A DNA stretch of 64,000 nucleotides from Micromonospora alfalfae (GCF_022230925.1 NZ_JAKKFH010000011.1:62001-126000), one strand, 5' to 3'; counted from the stretch's first letter, positions 44,952 through 53,754 are shown. Numbers and translations are program-made. The notes: generated by a model not told the origin, from the sequence alone.

Positions 44952-46145
44952 ATGCCTCTCACCACGCCTTGGCGCAGCCGTGCCCTCACCGCCGCGCTGC
45001 TCGCCGCCGTGCTGACCACCAGCACGGCCTGCGGCGACGACGCTCCGGGCACGAGCGCCGGCGGCTCGATAAAGATCGGCCTGCTCGCGTCGCTGTCCGG
45101 GACGTACCAGGCGGTCGGCACGGAGATCCGCGACGGCTTCCAGCTCTACCTGGACACCCACGACGGCAAGTTGGGCGGCCGGCAGGTGGACCTCGTCGTC
45201 GCGGACGAGGGCAACGGCGCGCAGACCGCTGTCCCGGCCGCGACCAAGCTGCTCAAGCAGGACCGGGTGTCCGCACTGACCGGCATCGTCGGTGGCGGCT
45301 CGGTCGCCGGCGTCACCCCGGTGCTCAACGAGACCAAGGTGCCACTGGTCGGCTCCAACGGCAGGCCGGAACTCAAGGACGTCTCCCGGGTCTGGCACAC
45401 CTCGTACCTCTCCGACGAGCCCGGGGCGGCGATCGCCCAGCACGTCCGCGACAACGTGAAGGGCTCGGTGTACGCGATCGGCCCGGACTACCAGGGCGGT
45501 TGGGACGAGCTGCGCGGCTTCACCGACGCGTTCGGCAAGATCGGCGGGAAGCTCGCGAACGCCGACGGCAAGACGACCTTCACGCCGTTCCCCGCCACCA
45601 CCAACTTCCTCCCGTACTTCGCCCGCATCAAGGCCTCCGGCGCGGCGGCCGTCTACACCTTCTACGCCGGCAGCGCCGCTGTCGACTTCGTGAAGCAGTA
45701 CGCGCAGTCCGAGATCAAGGACATCCCGTTGTACGCGGCCGGGTTCCTCACCGAGGGCGGCGTGCTCAACGCGCAGGGCGAGGCCGCCCGCGACATCTAC
45801 TCGGTGCTCAACTACTCGCCCGACCTGGACAATGCGGAGAACCGCGCCTTCGTGGCCGCGTGGAAGGCGAAGCACGACGGTTCGCCGACGACCTACGCGC
45901 TGGCCTCGTACGACGCGGCGGCGGTGCTGGACCGGGCGATCGGCGCCGCCGGAAGCGACCCGACCCCCGAGGCCATCAACACCGCCATCGGCCAACTCGG
46001 CCAGATCGCCAGCCCACGCGGCACCTGGCAGTTCTCCACCACCACGCACTCCCCGGTGCAGAAGTGGTACCTGCGGCAGGTCCGCCAGGACGGCCGGGCG
46101 CTGTCCAACACCGTCGTGGGTGACCTCGCGACCGTCGGCCGGTGA
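44952..46145 (+). CDS. Branched-chain-amino-acid-type ABC substrate-binding lipoprotein
   Basis: 397-residue periplasmic-binding protein of the LivK type. A lipoprotein signal runs through LTAALLAAVLTTSTACGDD (lipobox STAC). The ligand-binding core shows KIGLLASLSGTYQAVGTEIRDGF, the GGRQVDLVVADEGNG strand and VGSNGRPELKDVSRVWHT. The family binds branched-chain amino acids, amides, urea or aromatic acids, so the ligand is open. The stop overlaps the GTG of the permease gene. Fifty-four bases after the roadblock gene, on the same strand. Confidence 0.9.
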   Translation: MPLTTPWRSRALTAALLAAVLTTSTACGDDAPGTSAGGSIKIGLLASLSGTYQAVGTEIRDGFQLYLDTHDGKLGGRQVDLVVADEGNGAQTAVPAATKLLKQDRVSALTGIVGGGSVAGVTPVLNETKVPLVGSNGRPELKDVSRVWHTSYLSDEPGAAIAQHVRDNVKGSVYAIGPDYQGGWDELRGFTDAFGKIGGKLANADGKTTFTPFPATTNFLPYFARIKASGAAAVYTFYAGSAAVDFVKQYAQSEIKDIPLYAAGFLTEGGVLNAQGEAARDIYSVLNYSPDLDNAENRAFVAAWKAKHDGSPTTYALASYDAAAVLDRAIGAAGSDPTPEAINTAIGQLGQIASPRGTWQFSTTTHSPVQKWYLRQVRQDGRALSNTVVGDLATVGR

Positions 46146-47038
46146 TAGCTGTGGCGGCCGGCACGAACCGGATCGACCCGTACCTGATCCCGGCGTTGGA
46201 CGGAGTCGCCTACGGGCTGCTCGTCTTCGTCGCCGCGTCGGGCCTGGTCTTCTGTTTCGGCGTCGCCAACATCCTCAACCTGGCGCACGGCCTGCTCTAC
46301 GCGATCGGCGGGTACACCGCCGCGGCGCTGCTCGACGGCGGCTGGGCGAGCCTGGCGTTGGCCCTCGCCGTCGGGGTGCTGGCCGCCGCCACGACGGGGG
46401 TGCTCCTGGCCGGCCTGCTCACACCGGTCGCCGCCGGCAATCACCTGAGTCAGGCGCTGTTGACGTTCGGGGTGGCGCTGGCCGGCGGCAGCCTGCTCGT
46501 CGCCGGCTTCGGGCCCGACAACCCGCAGGTCCAGGTGCCCGCGGCCCTGGAGGGGTCGGTGACGGTCGCCGGTCACCGCTACGCCGCGTACCGGTTGGTG
46601 TTCATCGTCGTCGCCGCCGTGCTCGCCGTCGCCCTCTACCTGGTGGTGCGACGCACCAGGGCCGGGATGCTGGTCCGGGCGGCCGTCGACGACCCGGAGA
46701 TGGTCGCCTGTCTGGGCGTGAGTCCGGCACGGATCCGGGCCGGTGTGCTCGCCGCCGCCGGTGCGCTGGCCGGCGCGGCCGGGGTCCTGGGCGCGCCCAT
46801 CATCGGCCCCGGCACCGGCACCGCCGACACGGTGCTGCTGCTCTCCCTGGTGGTGGTCGTCCTCGGTGGTCTCGGGTCGATGGCGGGCACCCTGCTGGCC
46901 GCGCTCGCGATCGGCGAGATCCAGACGCTGGGAGTGGCGCTGCTGCCGTCCGCCGCGCCGTTCCTGCTGTTCGCCGCCATGGCGGCCGTGCTGGCCGTGC
47001 GGGCGCGCGGCCTGGCCGGCAGGTGGAGGACGGCATGA
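46142..47038 (+). CDS. LivH-type ABC permease
   Basis: 298-residue membrane protein with about eight hydrophobic segments and the branched-chain permease signatures NILNLAHGLLYAIGGY near the N-terminus and GGLGSMAGTLLAALAIGE near the C-terminus. It pairs with the downstream LivM-type protein to form the transmembrane channel. GTGA overlap with the binding-protein gene and ATGA overlap with the next permease indicate a tightly coupled operon. Confidence 0.92.
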   Translation: MIAVAAGTNRIDPYLIPALDGVAYGLLVFVAASGLVFCFGVANILNLAHGLLYAIGGYTAAALLDGGWASLALALAVGVLAAATTGVLLAGLLTPVAAGNHLSQALLTFGVALAGGSLLVAGFGPDNPQVQVPAALEGSVTVAGHRYAAYRLVFIVVAAVLAVALYLVVRRTRAGMLVRAAVDDPEMVACLGVSPARIRAGVLAAAGALAGAAGVLGAPIIGPGTGTADTVLLLSLVVVVLGGLGSMAGTLLAALAIGEIQTLGVALLPSAAPFLLFAAMAAVLAVRARGLAGRWRTA

Positions 47039-48054
47039 GAGGCGAGGTGATCCGGCGGGTTCGGGGCGGCATCGCGGCGCTGGTCCTGGTCGGCCTGGTC
47101 GTGGCGCCCTGGATGGTCGACGACTACACCACGGCGATCCTCGCCCGGACGCTGGCGCTGGCACTGGTCGGGGTGAGCGTGGCCCTGCTCACCGGCGTCG
47201 CCGGCATGCCCACCCTCGGCCAGACCGCACCGTACGCGGCCGGCGCCTACGCGTGCGCCGTGGTCGGCAGCCGGGTCTCCGACGTCGGCGTCGTGCAGCT
47301 CGTCGTCGCGGCGGCCGCAGGGGCCCTGCTGGCCGCGCTCACAGTGCCGCTCGTCGTGCACGCCCGAGGGGTGATCGTCCTGATGATCACCCTGGCCATC
47401 GGTGAACTCGTCGTCATCGTCCTGGGGCGGTGGCGGTCGGTGACCGGTGGCACGGACGGGCTGGCCGGCATCCCAGCGATCCGCCCGTTCTGGGGGCTCC
47501 CGGCCCTGGCCAACGATCAGGCCCGCTACCTGTACGCCCTGGCCGTCGTGGCCACGCTGGTCGGCGCGGTGCTGGTGCTGCTGCGTACCCGGGCCGGGCT
47601 GGTGCTGCGTGCCGGCCGCGACGACGAGACGCGGCTGCGGGCCAGCGGACACCGGGTGGCGCTGCACCTGTCCGGCGCGCACATCGCCGCCGGGGCGATC
47701 GCCGGTGCCGCCGGCTCGCTCCTGGTCGTCGCCCAGCAGTACATCTCCCCCGCCGACTTCGGCTTCGACACGTCCGCGCTGCTGCTGCTCGGTGTCGTCA
47801 TCGGTGGCACCGCCTCGGTGGGTGGCGCCCTGGTGGGTGCGGCGTTGGTCATCGCCGTCCGGGACTGGCTGTTCGGGGTGCTGCCCGGCCACGCGCCACT
47901 GGTGCTGGGCGCGCTGTTCGTGGCGACTGTCTACCTGCTGCCCACCGGCGTCGACCGGGCCCGGGGTCGGCTTCGCCCGCCGGGCGTCCCGCCGCTGCGG
48001 CCGGACCAGCCAGCCGCCCCTGATCAGGCCACCGTTGCGGAGCTGCACCGATGA
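47035..48054 (+). CDS. LivM-type ABC permease
   Basis: 339-residue membrane permease of the LivM subgroup. It shows the LTGVAGMPTLGQTAPYAAGAY motif, GRWRSVTGGTDGLAGIP and the ATPase-contact loop GTASVGGALVGAALVI. A proline-rich cytoplasmic tail ends with PDQPAAPDQATVAELHR. It overlaps both neighbours by four bases (ATGA) and is the second channel subunit. Confidence 0.92.
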   Translation: MRGEVIRRVRGGIAALVLVGLVVAPWMVDDYTTAILARTLALALVGVSVALLTGVAGMPTLGQTAPYAAGAYACAVVGSRVSDVGVVQLVVAAAAGALLAALTVPLVVHARGVIVLMITLAIGELVVIVLGRWRSVTGGTDGLAGIPAIRPFWGLPALANDQARYLYALAVVATLVGAVLVLLRTRAGLVLRAGRDDETRLRASGHRVALHLSGAHIAAGAIAGAAGSLLVVAQQYISPADFGFDTSALLLLGVVIGGTASVGGALVGAALVIAVRDWLFGVLPGHAPLVLGALFVATVYLLPTGVDRARGRLRPPGVPPLRPDQPAAPDQATVAELHR

Positions 48055-48794
48055 CCGGCCTGTTGGAAGCCCAGCAGATCAGCGTGCGGTACGGCTCGCT
48101 CGCCGCGCTCGACGGTGTGGACCTGTGCATCCACGACGGCCAGCGGCACGCGTTGATCGGCCCGAACGGGGCCGGCAAGACGACCCTGCTCAACGTGCTC
48201 GGCGGGTCCACCAGGCCGCAACGCGGCACGGTGCGGTTCGACGGACGGGACGTCGGTCGACTCGGCCCGGCAGCCCGGGCCCGGCGGGGCATCAACCGCA
48301 TCCACCAACGACCCGCGGTCTTTCCGACGCTCACCGCGACGGAGAACGTCGTGGTGGCCGCGCTGCCACGGATCATCCCGCGCCGCCGGTGGTGGCCGGG
48401 CGGACGCCGACGCGCCGCGCAACGCCTGGCCGGTCCGCTGCTGGATCAGATGGGGCTCACCGCCGTCGCGGCGGTGCCCGCCGGGCACCTCGCGCACGGG
48501 CAACGACGCCAGTTGGAGATCGCGATGGCCCTGGCCGGTCGCCCCCGCCTACTGCTCCTCGACGAACCGGCGGCCGGGCTGTCCGCCGTCGAGGTCGGCC
48601 GGCTGGTCGAGTTGCTCCAGGCGCTGCCCCGGGCGGTCGCCGTGTTGCTGGTCGAACACCGACTGGACCTGGTGTACGCCCTCTCCGACACCGTCACCGT
48701 GCTGCGCGACGGTCAGACGTTGGCCGCCGGCACACCTGACGAGATCCGTACCTCGCCGCTGGTGCGGCAGGCCTACGCCGACGGGGTGGCCTGA
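48051..48794 (+). CDS. LivG-type ABC ATP-binding protein
   Basis: 247-residue ATPase with Walker A GPNGAGKTT, signature LAHGQRRQ (a variant of LSGGQ typical of LivG-type proteins), Walker B LLLLDEPAAGL and the H-loop VEHRLD. Larger LivG-type insert between Walker A and the signature (PAVFPTLTATENVVV). It overlaps the preceding permease by ATGA and shares a base with the next ATPase start. Confidence 0.92.
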   Translation: MTGLLEAQQISVRYGSLAALDGVDLCIHDGQRHALIGPNGAGKTTLLNVLGGSTRPQRGTVRFDGRDVGRLGPAARARRGINRIHQRPAVFPTLTATENVVVAALPRIIPRRRWWPGGRRRAAQRLAGPLLDQMGLTAVAAVPAGHLAHGQRRQLEIAMALAGRPRLLLLDEPAAGLSAVEVGRLVELLQALPRAVAVLLVEHRLDLVYALSDTVTVLRDGQTLAAGTPDEIRTSPLVRQAYADGVA

Positions 48795-49564
48795 TGCTCA
48801 CTGTGGATCGTCTCTGCGCTGGCTACGGCGGGGGAATCGTCCTGCACGAGGTCAGCCTGCGGGTACGCCCGGGCAGCATCCAGGCCGTGGTGGGCCGCAA
48901 CGGGGCGGGCAAGAGCACACTCGTGCACACCATCGCCGGGCTGGTGCGGGCGTCCAGCGGTCGCGTCGAGATCGGCGGTGTGCACGTCGCCGGCCGGCAA
49001 CCGCATCGCATCGCCCAGTCCGGCGTCGGTCTCGTCCCGCAGGGCCGACGGGTCTTCTCCCGGTTGACGGTGGCCGAGCACCTGCACCTGGCGGCCGCGC
49101 CGTGGCGGGCCCCCACCTCCGGCGGCGAGGGCTGGACGGTGGCCCGGACCCTGGAACTGCTGCCGAGGCTGGCGGTGCGGCTGCGACACCGCGGCTGCGA
49201 ACTCTCCGGCGGTGAGCAGCAGATGCTGGCGATAGCCCGCGCGCTGCTCGGCCAACCCCGGGTGCTGCTGCTCGACGAACCATGTGAGGGCCTCTCGCCC
49301 GATCTGGCGGCGCGGGTCCGCGAACTCGTCAACGGTCTCGCCGCCGACGGCCTGACCGTGCTGCTCGTGGAGCAGCAACTCCAGCACGCCATCGAGCTCG
49401 CGGACCGGGTGGCGGTGCTGGAGTACGGCCGGGTGGTGTACGACCGGCCGACAGCGGAGGCCCGCCGCGATCCGGCCCCACTGGCGGCGATGTTGAGCGT
49501 CGCCGCCGTCGCGCCGCCCCCGGCCAACCGACCGACCCCTCGGCTCTGGGCCGACACCCCGTAG
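48794..49564 (+). CDS. LivF-type ABC ATP-binding protein
   Basis: 256-residue ATPase of the LivF type: Walker A GRNGAGKST, signature LSGGEQQ, Walker B VLLLDEPCEGLSP and H-loop VEQQL. It completes a five-component importer (binding protein, two permeases, two ATPases). Its ATG overlaps the preceding stop (TGATG). A methyltransferase gene follows 32 bases later. Confidence 0.92.
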   Translation: MLTVDRLCAGYGGGIVLHEVSLRVRPGSIQAVVGRNGAGKSTLVHTIAGLVRASSGRVEIGGVHVAGRQPHRIAQSGVGLVPQGRRVFSRLTVAEHLHLAAAPWRAPTSGGEGWTVARTLELLPRLAVRLRHRGCELSGGEQQMLAIARALLGQPRVLLLDEPCEGLSPDLAARVRELVNGLAADGLTVLLVEQQLQHAIELADRVAVLEYGRVVYDRPTAEARRDPAPLAAMLSVAAVAPPPANRPTPRLWADTP

Positions 49565-49596
49565 TCACCCGACCCTTCATGGAGAGGTAGACACCG

Positions 49597-50400
49597 ATGA
49601 CAACCGCTACGAGCGATGACACGTACACGTTCGACAACGGCGCACCGGACGCCGTGCCCCAGATGCACGCGCTGGAGTCCTTCCTGGATCCGATCACGAC
49701 GCGTCGGCTGGCCCGCCCGGTGCTGGAGCCGGGCGCCACCTGCTGGGAGGTCGGGGCCGGTGGCGGCTCGATGGCCCGGCGGATGGCCCGTGCTGTCGGC
49801 GACGACGGCCACGTGCTGGCCACCGACATCGACCCCACCCACCTCGTGGCCGAGGGCAACCTGCACGTACGCCAGCACGACGTGCGCACCGAACCGCCAC
49901 CGGGGGACGCGTTCGACCTGATCCACGCCCGGCTGGTGCTGCTGCACCTCCCCGATCGACGACGGGTCCTGCGCACGCTCACCGGCGCGCTCAGGCCCGG
50001 CGGGTGGCTGGTGGTCGAGGAGTTCGACTGCACAGCGCCACAGCGGGTGCTGACCGCGCCCAGCGACGACGCCGCGAAGCTCTTCGCGCAGGTCATGGAC
50101 GCCATGATGGGTGTCCTGGAGGACCACGGCGCCGACCTGGGCTGGGCGCAGGACGTACACACCGAGATGGCCCTCGCCGGACTGACCGACCTGGACACCA
50201 TCACGCACTCGCAGAGCTGGGCCGGCGGGTCCACCGGAACGTCGCTCTACGAGACCAACTCCCGCCAGTTGGAGCCGGACCTGCTGGCGGCCGGGCTGTC
50301 GTCCCAGCAACTGCACGCCTTCCGGCGGCTGCTCGGTGACCCCGGATTCGCCGTCATGTCGTACCACTTCGTCTCCACGCGAGGCCGCCTACCGAGCTGA
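49597..50400 (+). CDS. Class I SAM-dependent methyltransferase
   Basis: 267-residue soluble methyltransferase with Rossmann core. Motif I reads CWEVGAGGGSMARRMAR, the acidic residue that binds the ribose lies in LATDIDP, and later motifs are DLIHARLVLLHLPDRR and LRPGGWLVVEEFD. It resembles UbiE/small-molecule O- or N-methyltransferases of actinomycetes. GGAGAGG precedes the ATG. Being last in the kinase-roadblock-transporter cluster, it might act on the imported compound, but the acceptor cannot be told from sequence. Confidence 0.9.
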   Translation: MTTATSDDTYTFDNGAPDAVPQMHALESFLDPITTRRLARPVLEPGATCWEVGAGGGSMARRMARAVGDDGHVLATDIDPTHLVAEGNLHVRQHDVRTEPPPGDAFDLIHARLVLLHLPDRRRVLRTLTGALRPGGWLVVEEFDCTAPQRVLTAPSDDAAKLFAQVMDAMMGVLEDHGADLGWAQDVHTEMALAGLTDLDTITHSQSWAGGSTGTSLYETNSRQLEPDLLAAGLSSQQLHAFRRLLGDPGFAVMSYHFVSTRGRLPS

Positions 50401-50505
50401 GCAGGTGGACCACCGCGCGGAGCGCGGTCACGCCGCCCGTACCTCTCCCGCCGCAGCACCTCCCCCCGCTGCGCTCCGGACAGCTCTACGACGGCGTCGA
50501 TCGCA

Positions 50506-50539
50506 CCGGCCGGGCTCCCTCGCGAGGGAGCCCGGCCGG
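50506..50539. terminator. 34-bp perfect palindrome, probable terminator
   Basis: The halves CCGGCCGGGCTCCCTCG and CGAGGGAGCCCGGCCGG form a loop-free perfect palindrome about 105 bases after the methyltransferase stop. It should fold into a very stable hairpin and likely stops transcription of the transporter operon. Confidence 0.72.
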
Positions 50540-50540
50540 C

Positions 50541-50599
50541 CCATGTCCGCGCCCGAGCCCGAGCCCGCGCAAGCGCCCGCGCCCGCGCCCGCGCCCGCC
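50541..50599. repeat. GCCCGC/GCCCGA hexamer tract
   Basis: A run of imperfect GCCCGM hexamers (about eight units, with one CAAG interruption) lies immediately between the palindrome and a longer inverted repeat. Low-complexity, prone to slippage; no coding support. Confidence 0.65.
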
Positions 50600-50666
50600 G
50601 ATCTTGCACTTTCGGTCGCCGATTCGCGTGGGATGGTCCCTATGTCGGGACAGAAAGCGCAAGATC
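50600..50666. repeat. REP-like inverted repeat element
   Basis: Arms GATCTTGCACTTTC (50600-50613) and GAAAGCGCAAGATC (50653-50666) pair with one mismatch around about 39 bases that hold further GTCGGGAC-type complementarity. The layout resembles short intergenic palindromic elements that occur in many copies in Micromonospora-type genomes (from memory, not verified). Only one copy is seen in this window. Confidence 0.55.
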
Positions 50667-50717
50667 GCGGCTCGTGGGCGGGCTGGCCTCGTGGATCATG
50701 GAGTCGAGGATCGTGGC

Positions 50718-51659
50718 TCAGCGCGGAATGGTCTCCTGGTCGGCCAGGACAATCAGGTCGTCCGGGCGGGCCGACACCGGCGCTGTCGCTCCGTCGAGCC
50801 ACACGAGATAGCCCACCGGCGGACCGGAGGAACCCCACCGGGCACCGACGATCGTGGCCGACCGCGCGTCGTGCGGCTGCGTGAGCAGGCGTACCCGGGT
50901 GCCCGGCGCGTGTCCGTCGTCGGCGACGATGAGCAGCGCATCGAGGATCTGCCGGACCCCGGCGACGGGCAACCCCGGAACCCACGGCTCGCCCGCGTAT
51001 CCCAGACGCGGCGTCATCATCGTGCTCAGCAGCGCGGTCTGCCGGATCGCCTCCTGGCGAACCTGCCCGTCCACGCTGCGTTCGGCCACGATCAGCGCCT
51101 TCTGGATGCTCGACCAGAGGGCCAGTGGCTCCTGGTCGACCAGGCGGCGGGCCTCGCGGTCGACTTCGGCGCAGGCCGTGTCGAGCGCTGTGTCCTCGCC
51201 GAGTTCCGCGATCCAGGCGAGGTCCCCCACCTCGGGCAGCAACCCTGGCGAATCGGCCACGATCACGATGTACAACATCGCGAGCAGTTCCTCGCGGCCC
51301 TGGCCGTGATAGAGCGGGCCCACCCCGCTGCCGGTACGCCCACGGCTGGGCGGGAACCGCTCGACGAGATGCTGCGCGCGGCCATGAGGCAGGGCAGCGG
51401 CCCGCCTGGTGTCCGACACCCGCTCCTCGAACGACCGCCGCTCACGGCGTTCGACGAGCAGTTGGCGATGCGGGTCGAACCCGATCGGATAGATCGTCCG
51501 CCCGTACCGGGAAAGGGTTTCGCCGGGTCGGAGGCCGACCGATTCGAGTTGCCGGGCCGCCTCCGAGTAGGCAACGCCGGCCCGCGCTGCATGCTCTCGG
51601 ATGGCGCGCTTGCGGGCGCGTCCCGGGGCCGGGGTCCGTCGGGGGATGGAATCAGACAT
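50718..51659 (-). CDS. Hypothetical actinobacterial protein
   Basis: 313-residue protein I cannot assign. The basic N-terminus (RRTPAPGRARKRAIREHAARAGVAYSEAARQLES in two halves, about 6-40) is an amphipathic, helix-turn-helix-like segment met in several actinobacterial unknowns. The middle is helical and acidic (LAWIAELGEDTALDTACAEV), and the last hundred residues look beta-rich with RVRLLTQPHDARSATIVGARW and VGYLVWLDG. No membrane helix or signal. The ATG at 51659 follows GGAGG. It is divergent from the DrrA-like gene and close to a repeat array. Confidence 0.7.
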   Translation of the reverse strand: MSDSIPRRTPAPGRARKRAIREHAARAGVAYSEAARQLESVGLRPGETLSRYGRTIYPIGFDPHRQLLVERRERRSFEERVSDTRRAAALPHGRAQHLVERFPPSRGRTGSGVGPLYHGQGREELLAMLYIVIVADSPGLLPEVGDLAWIAELGEDTALDTACAEVDREARRLVDQEPLALWSSIQKALIVAERSVDGQVRQEAIRQTALLSTMMTPRLGYAGEPWVPGLPVAGVRQILDALLIVADDGHAPGTRVRLLTQPHDARSATIVGARWGSSGPPVGYLVWLDGATAPVSARPDDLIVLADQETIPR

Positions 51660-51874
51660 GACGCCTCCGGTGCAGCCCCACGCACTCCACCGAACGGGCG
51701 ACGTGACCGGCACGCCGGAAGTCGACACATCGGCGCGGAGTCGGAGACTCTTGGCCCCAGGCATGCGGTCAGACGTGGGCCACCGCATCGGGCGCTGGCA
51801 GGCGCTCTGCCGTGGCCAGCATATCGTGACGCCGACCGTCGGTGTGGATCTGACCGCCCTGACTCTCGGCCCCG

Positions 51875-51923
51875 GTGTCAGCCCGTGTCAGCCCGTGTCG
51901 GTGGCGTGTCAGGGTGGTGTCAG
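51875..51923 (+). promoter_or_regulatory. Five phased GTGTCAG heptamers, SARP-type operator
   Basis: Four exact GTGTCAG copies (starts 51875, 51885, 51906, 51917) and one GTGTCGG (51895) are spaced 10, 10, 11 and 11 bp, so all lie on the same DNA face. Heptamer direct repeats at about 11-bp spacing close to -10 are the known binding pattern of SARP regulators. Ten bases after the last repeat is CAGACT (51934-51939), a plausible -10, and the drrA-like ATG at 51946 falls where transcription would begin. A SARP gene lies at the far end of this exporter cluster. Confidence 0.7.
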
Positions 51924-51945
51924 CGGGCCCGCGCAGACTCGGCGC

Positions 51946-52929
51946 ATGACAGCTGACCTGGTGATCGAGGCCGAGGGCCTCGTGAAGACGTTTGGGAAGA
52001 CGAGGGCGCTGCAGGGCGTGGACCTCGCCGTACCCCGTGGGACGGTGCTCGGGGTGCTCGGGCCCAACGGCGCCGGCAAGACCACCGCCGTGCGCATCCT
52101 CTCCACCCTGCTCGCCCCGGACGGCGGGACCGCCCGAATCAGCGGTTTCGACGTGGTACGGGACGCCGAGCGCGTTCGGCAGAGCATCGGCCTCACCGGC
52201 CAGTACGCCTCGGTCGACGAGGACCTGACCGGGCGGCAGAACCTGGAGCTGTTCGGCACCCTGCTGGAGCTGGGGCGCGCCGGTGCCCGGCGGCGGGCCG
52301 CCGAACTGCTCGACTGGTTCGACCTGACCGACGCCGCGAACCGTCAGGCCAAGACCTACTCCGGCGGCATGCGGCGACGGCTGGACCTGGCCGCCAGCCT
52401 CGTCGGCTCCCCCGACGTGATCTTCCTGGACGAGCCGACGACCGGGCTCGACCCGGCCAAGCGCGAGGACATGTGGGACGTCGTCCGTTCGCTTGTCAAC
52501 AACGGTTCGACGGTGCTGCTCACCACCCAGTACCTGGAGGAGGCCGACGCGCTCGCCGACGCGATCACGGTGATCGACCATGGCCGGGTCATCGCGCACG
52601 ACACGCCCGAAGGGCTCAAGCGGGTGGTCGGCGGGCAGACCCTGGAGGTCCGGCCGTCCGATCCGGCTCAGCTGCCCCGCACCGCGGAGATCCTGACCCA
52701 GGTCGGGTCCGGGGCGCAGGCCGACGAGATCCGCAAGGGCGTGCTCGCGGTGCCGGTCACCGACGACGCGGCCCTCACCGAGAGCGTCGCGCGGTTCGCC
52801 ACGGCCGGCATCGCGGTCACCGAACTCTCCCTGCACCTGCCGAGCCTCGACGAGGTGTTCTTCACCCTCACCGGGCGTACGGCGTCCGAAGACGACACCA
52901 CCACCCGCCCCACGGAGGTCGCGGCATGA
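51946..52929 (+). CDS. DrrA-like ABC transporter ATP-binding protein
   Basis: 327-residue ATPase of the daunorubicin-resistance DrrA subfamily, which powers export of drugs, antibiotics or lipids with a DrrB-type permease. Walker A GPNGAGKTT, signature YSGGMRRR, Walker B VIFLDEPTTGLDP, then the DrrA-type C-terminal domain ending in LPSLDEVFFTLTGRT. No ribosome-binding site precedes the ATG, but a -10-like hexamer ends six bases upstream, pointing to a leaderless transcript. The stop overlaps the permease ATG. Confidence 0.93.
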   Translation: MTADLVIEAEGLVKTFGKTRALQGVDLAVPRGTVLGVLGPNGAGKTTAVRILSTLLAPDGGTARISGFDVVRDAERVRQSIGLTGQYASVDEDLTGRQNLELFGTLLELGRAGARRRAAELLDWFDLTDAANRQAKTYSGGMRRRLDLAASLVGSPDVIFLDEPTTGLDPAKREDMWDVVRSLVNNGSTVLLTTQYLEEADALADAITVIDHGRVIAHDTPEGLKRVVGGQTLEVRPSDPAQLPRTAEILTQVGSGAQADEIRKGVLAVPVTDDAALTESVARFATAGIAVTELSLHLPSLDEVFFTLTGRTASEDDTTTRPTEVAA

Positions 52930-53753
52930 GCACTCTGACCGACACCGCGCCCACGCGAAGCCGCGCACTCTCGACAACCACGCCGAACCCTCGGCCGTTC
53001 CGACTGGTCCGGCACTCGTTGGCGCTCGCCAAGCGCAGCCTCATCAAGACCTGGCGTACGCCCGAGGCGCTCATCGACGTCACACTGCAACCGGTGCTGT
53101 TCCTCATCATCTTCGTGTACGTCTTCGGCGGCGCCGTCGCCGGCTCCACTCACGACTACCTGCAGTTCCTGCTGCCCGGCATCCTGGCGCAGACGATCGC
53201 GACCGGTGCCATCGCGATCGGCGTCAACCTCAACACCGACATCGCCAAGGGCATCTTCGACCGGTTCCGATCGTTGCCGATCCCCCGCTCCGCACCACTT
53301 GTCGGCGCGGTCCTCGGCGACGTCGTCAGGTACGTCATCGTCACCGTGTCGACCCTCGCGATCGGCTACGTGATGGGTTTCCGGATCGACACCGACCCGT
53401 TCCGGGCGATCGCCGGGTGTCTGCTGGCGGTGCTGTTCGCGCTCTGCCTGAGCTGGCTGCCGGTGCTGGTGTCGATGAAGGTGCGGACCGCGGGTGCCGT
53501 GCAGGGTGTGATGTTCGCGTTGATCATGCCGCTGAGCTTCGCGTCCAACGTGTTCGTCGGCGCCGACACCCTGCCGGGCTGGATGCAGGCGTTCGTGGAC
53601 GTCAACCCGATGACCCACCTGGTGGCCTCGGTCCGCGGGCTGTTCCTCGGCACCCCACTGGGCAACCACGTGTGGTGGACGCTCGCCTGGTGCGCCGGCT
53701 TCGTCGCGGTGTTCATGCCGCTGGCCCTGCGGGCGTACCGCAAGAAGATCTGA
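52926..53753 (+). CDS. DrrB-like ABC-2 permease
   Basis: 275-residue ABC-2 type membrane protein with six hydrophobic segments. It has the N-terminal amphipathic RHSLALAKRSLIKTWRTPEAL, the LIIFVYVFGGAVAG helix, and the second-half FASNVFVGADTLPGWMQAFVDVNPMTHLV signature of DrrB-type exporters. ATGA overlap with the ATPase gene shows coupling. Its stop lies one base from the stop of the convergent SARP-type gene. Confidence 0.92.
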   Translation: MSTLTDTAPTRSRALSTTTPNPRPFRLVRHSLALAKRSLIKTWRTPEALIDVTLQPVLFLIIFVYVFGGAVAGSTHDYLQFLLPGILAQTIATGAIAIGVNLNTDIAKGIFDRFRSLPIPRSAPLVGAVLGDVVRYVIVTVSTLAIGYVMGFRIDTDPFRAIAGCLLAVLFALCLSWLPVLVSMKVRTAGAVQGVMFALIMPLSFASNVFVGADTLPGWMQAFVDVNPMTHLVASVRGLFLGTPLGNHVWWTLAWCAGFVAVFMPLALRAYRKKI

Positions 53754-53754
53754 C

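Noticed and set aside
50541..50599. CRISPR-like array
   Set aside because: The unit is a six-base GC-rich repeat without spacers; no cas genes are nearby. No CRISPR array was seen elsewhere.
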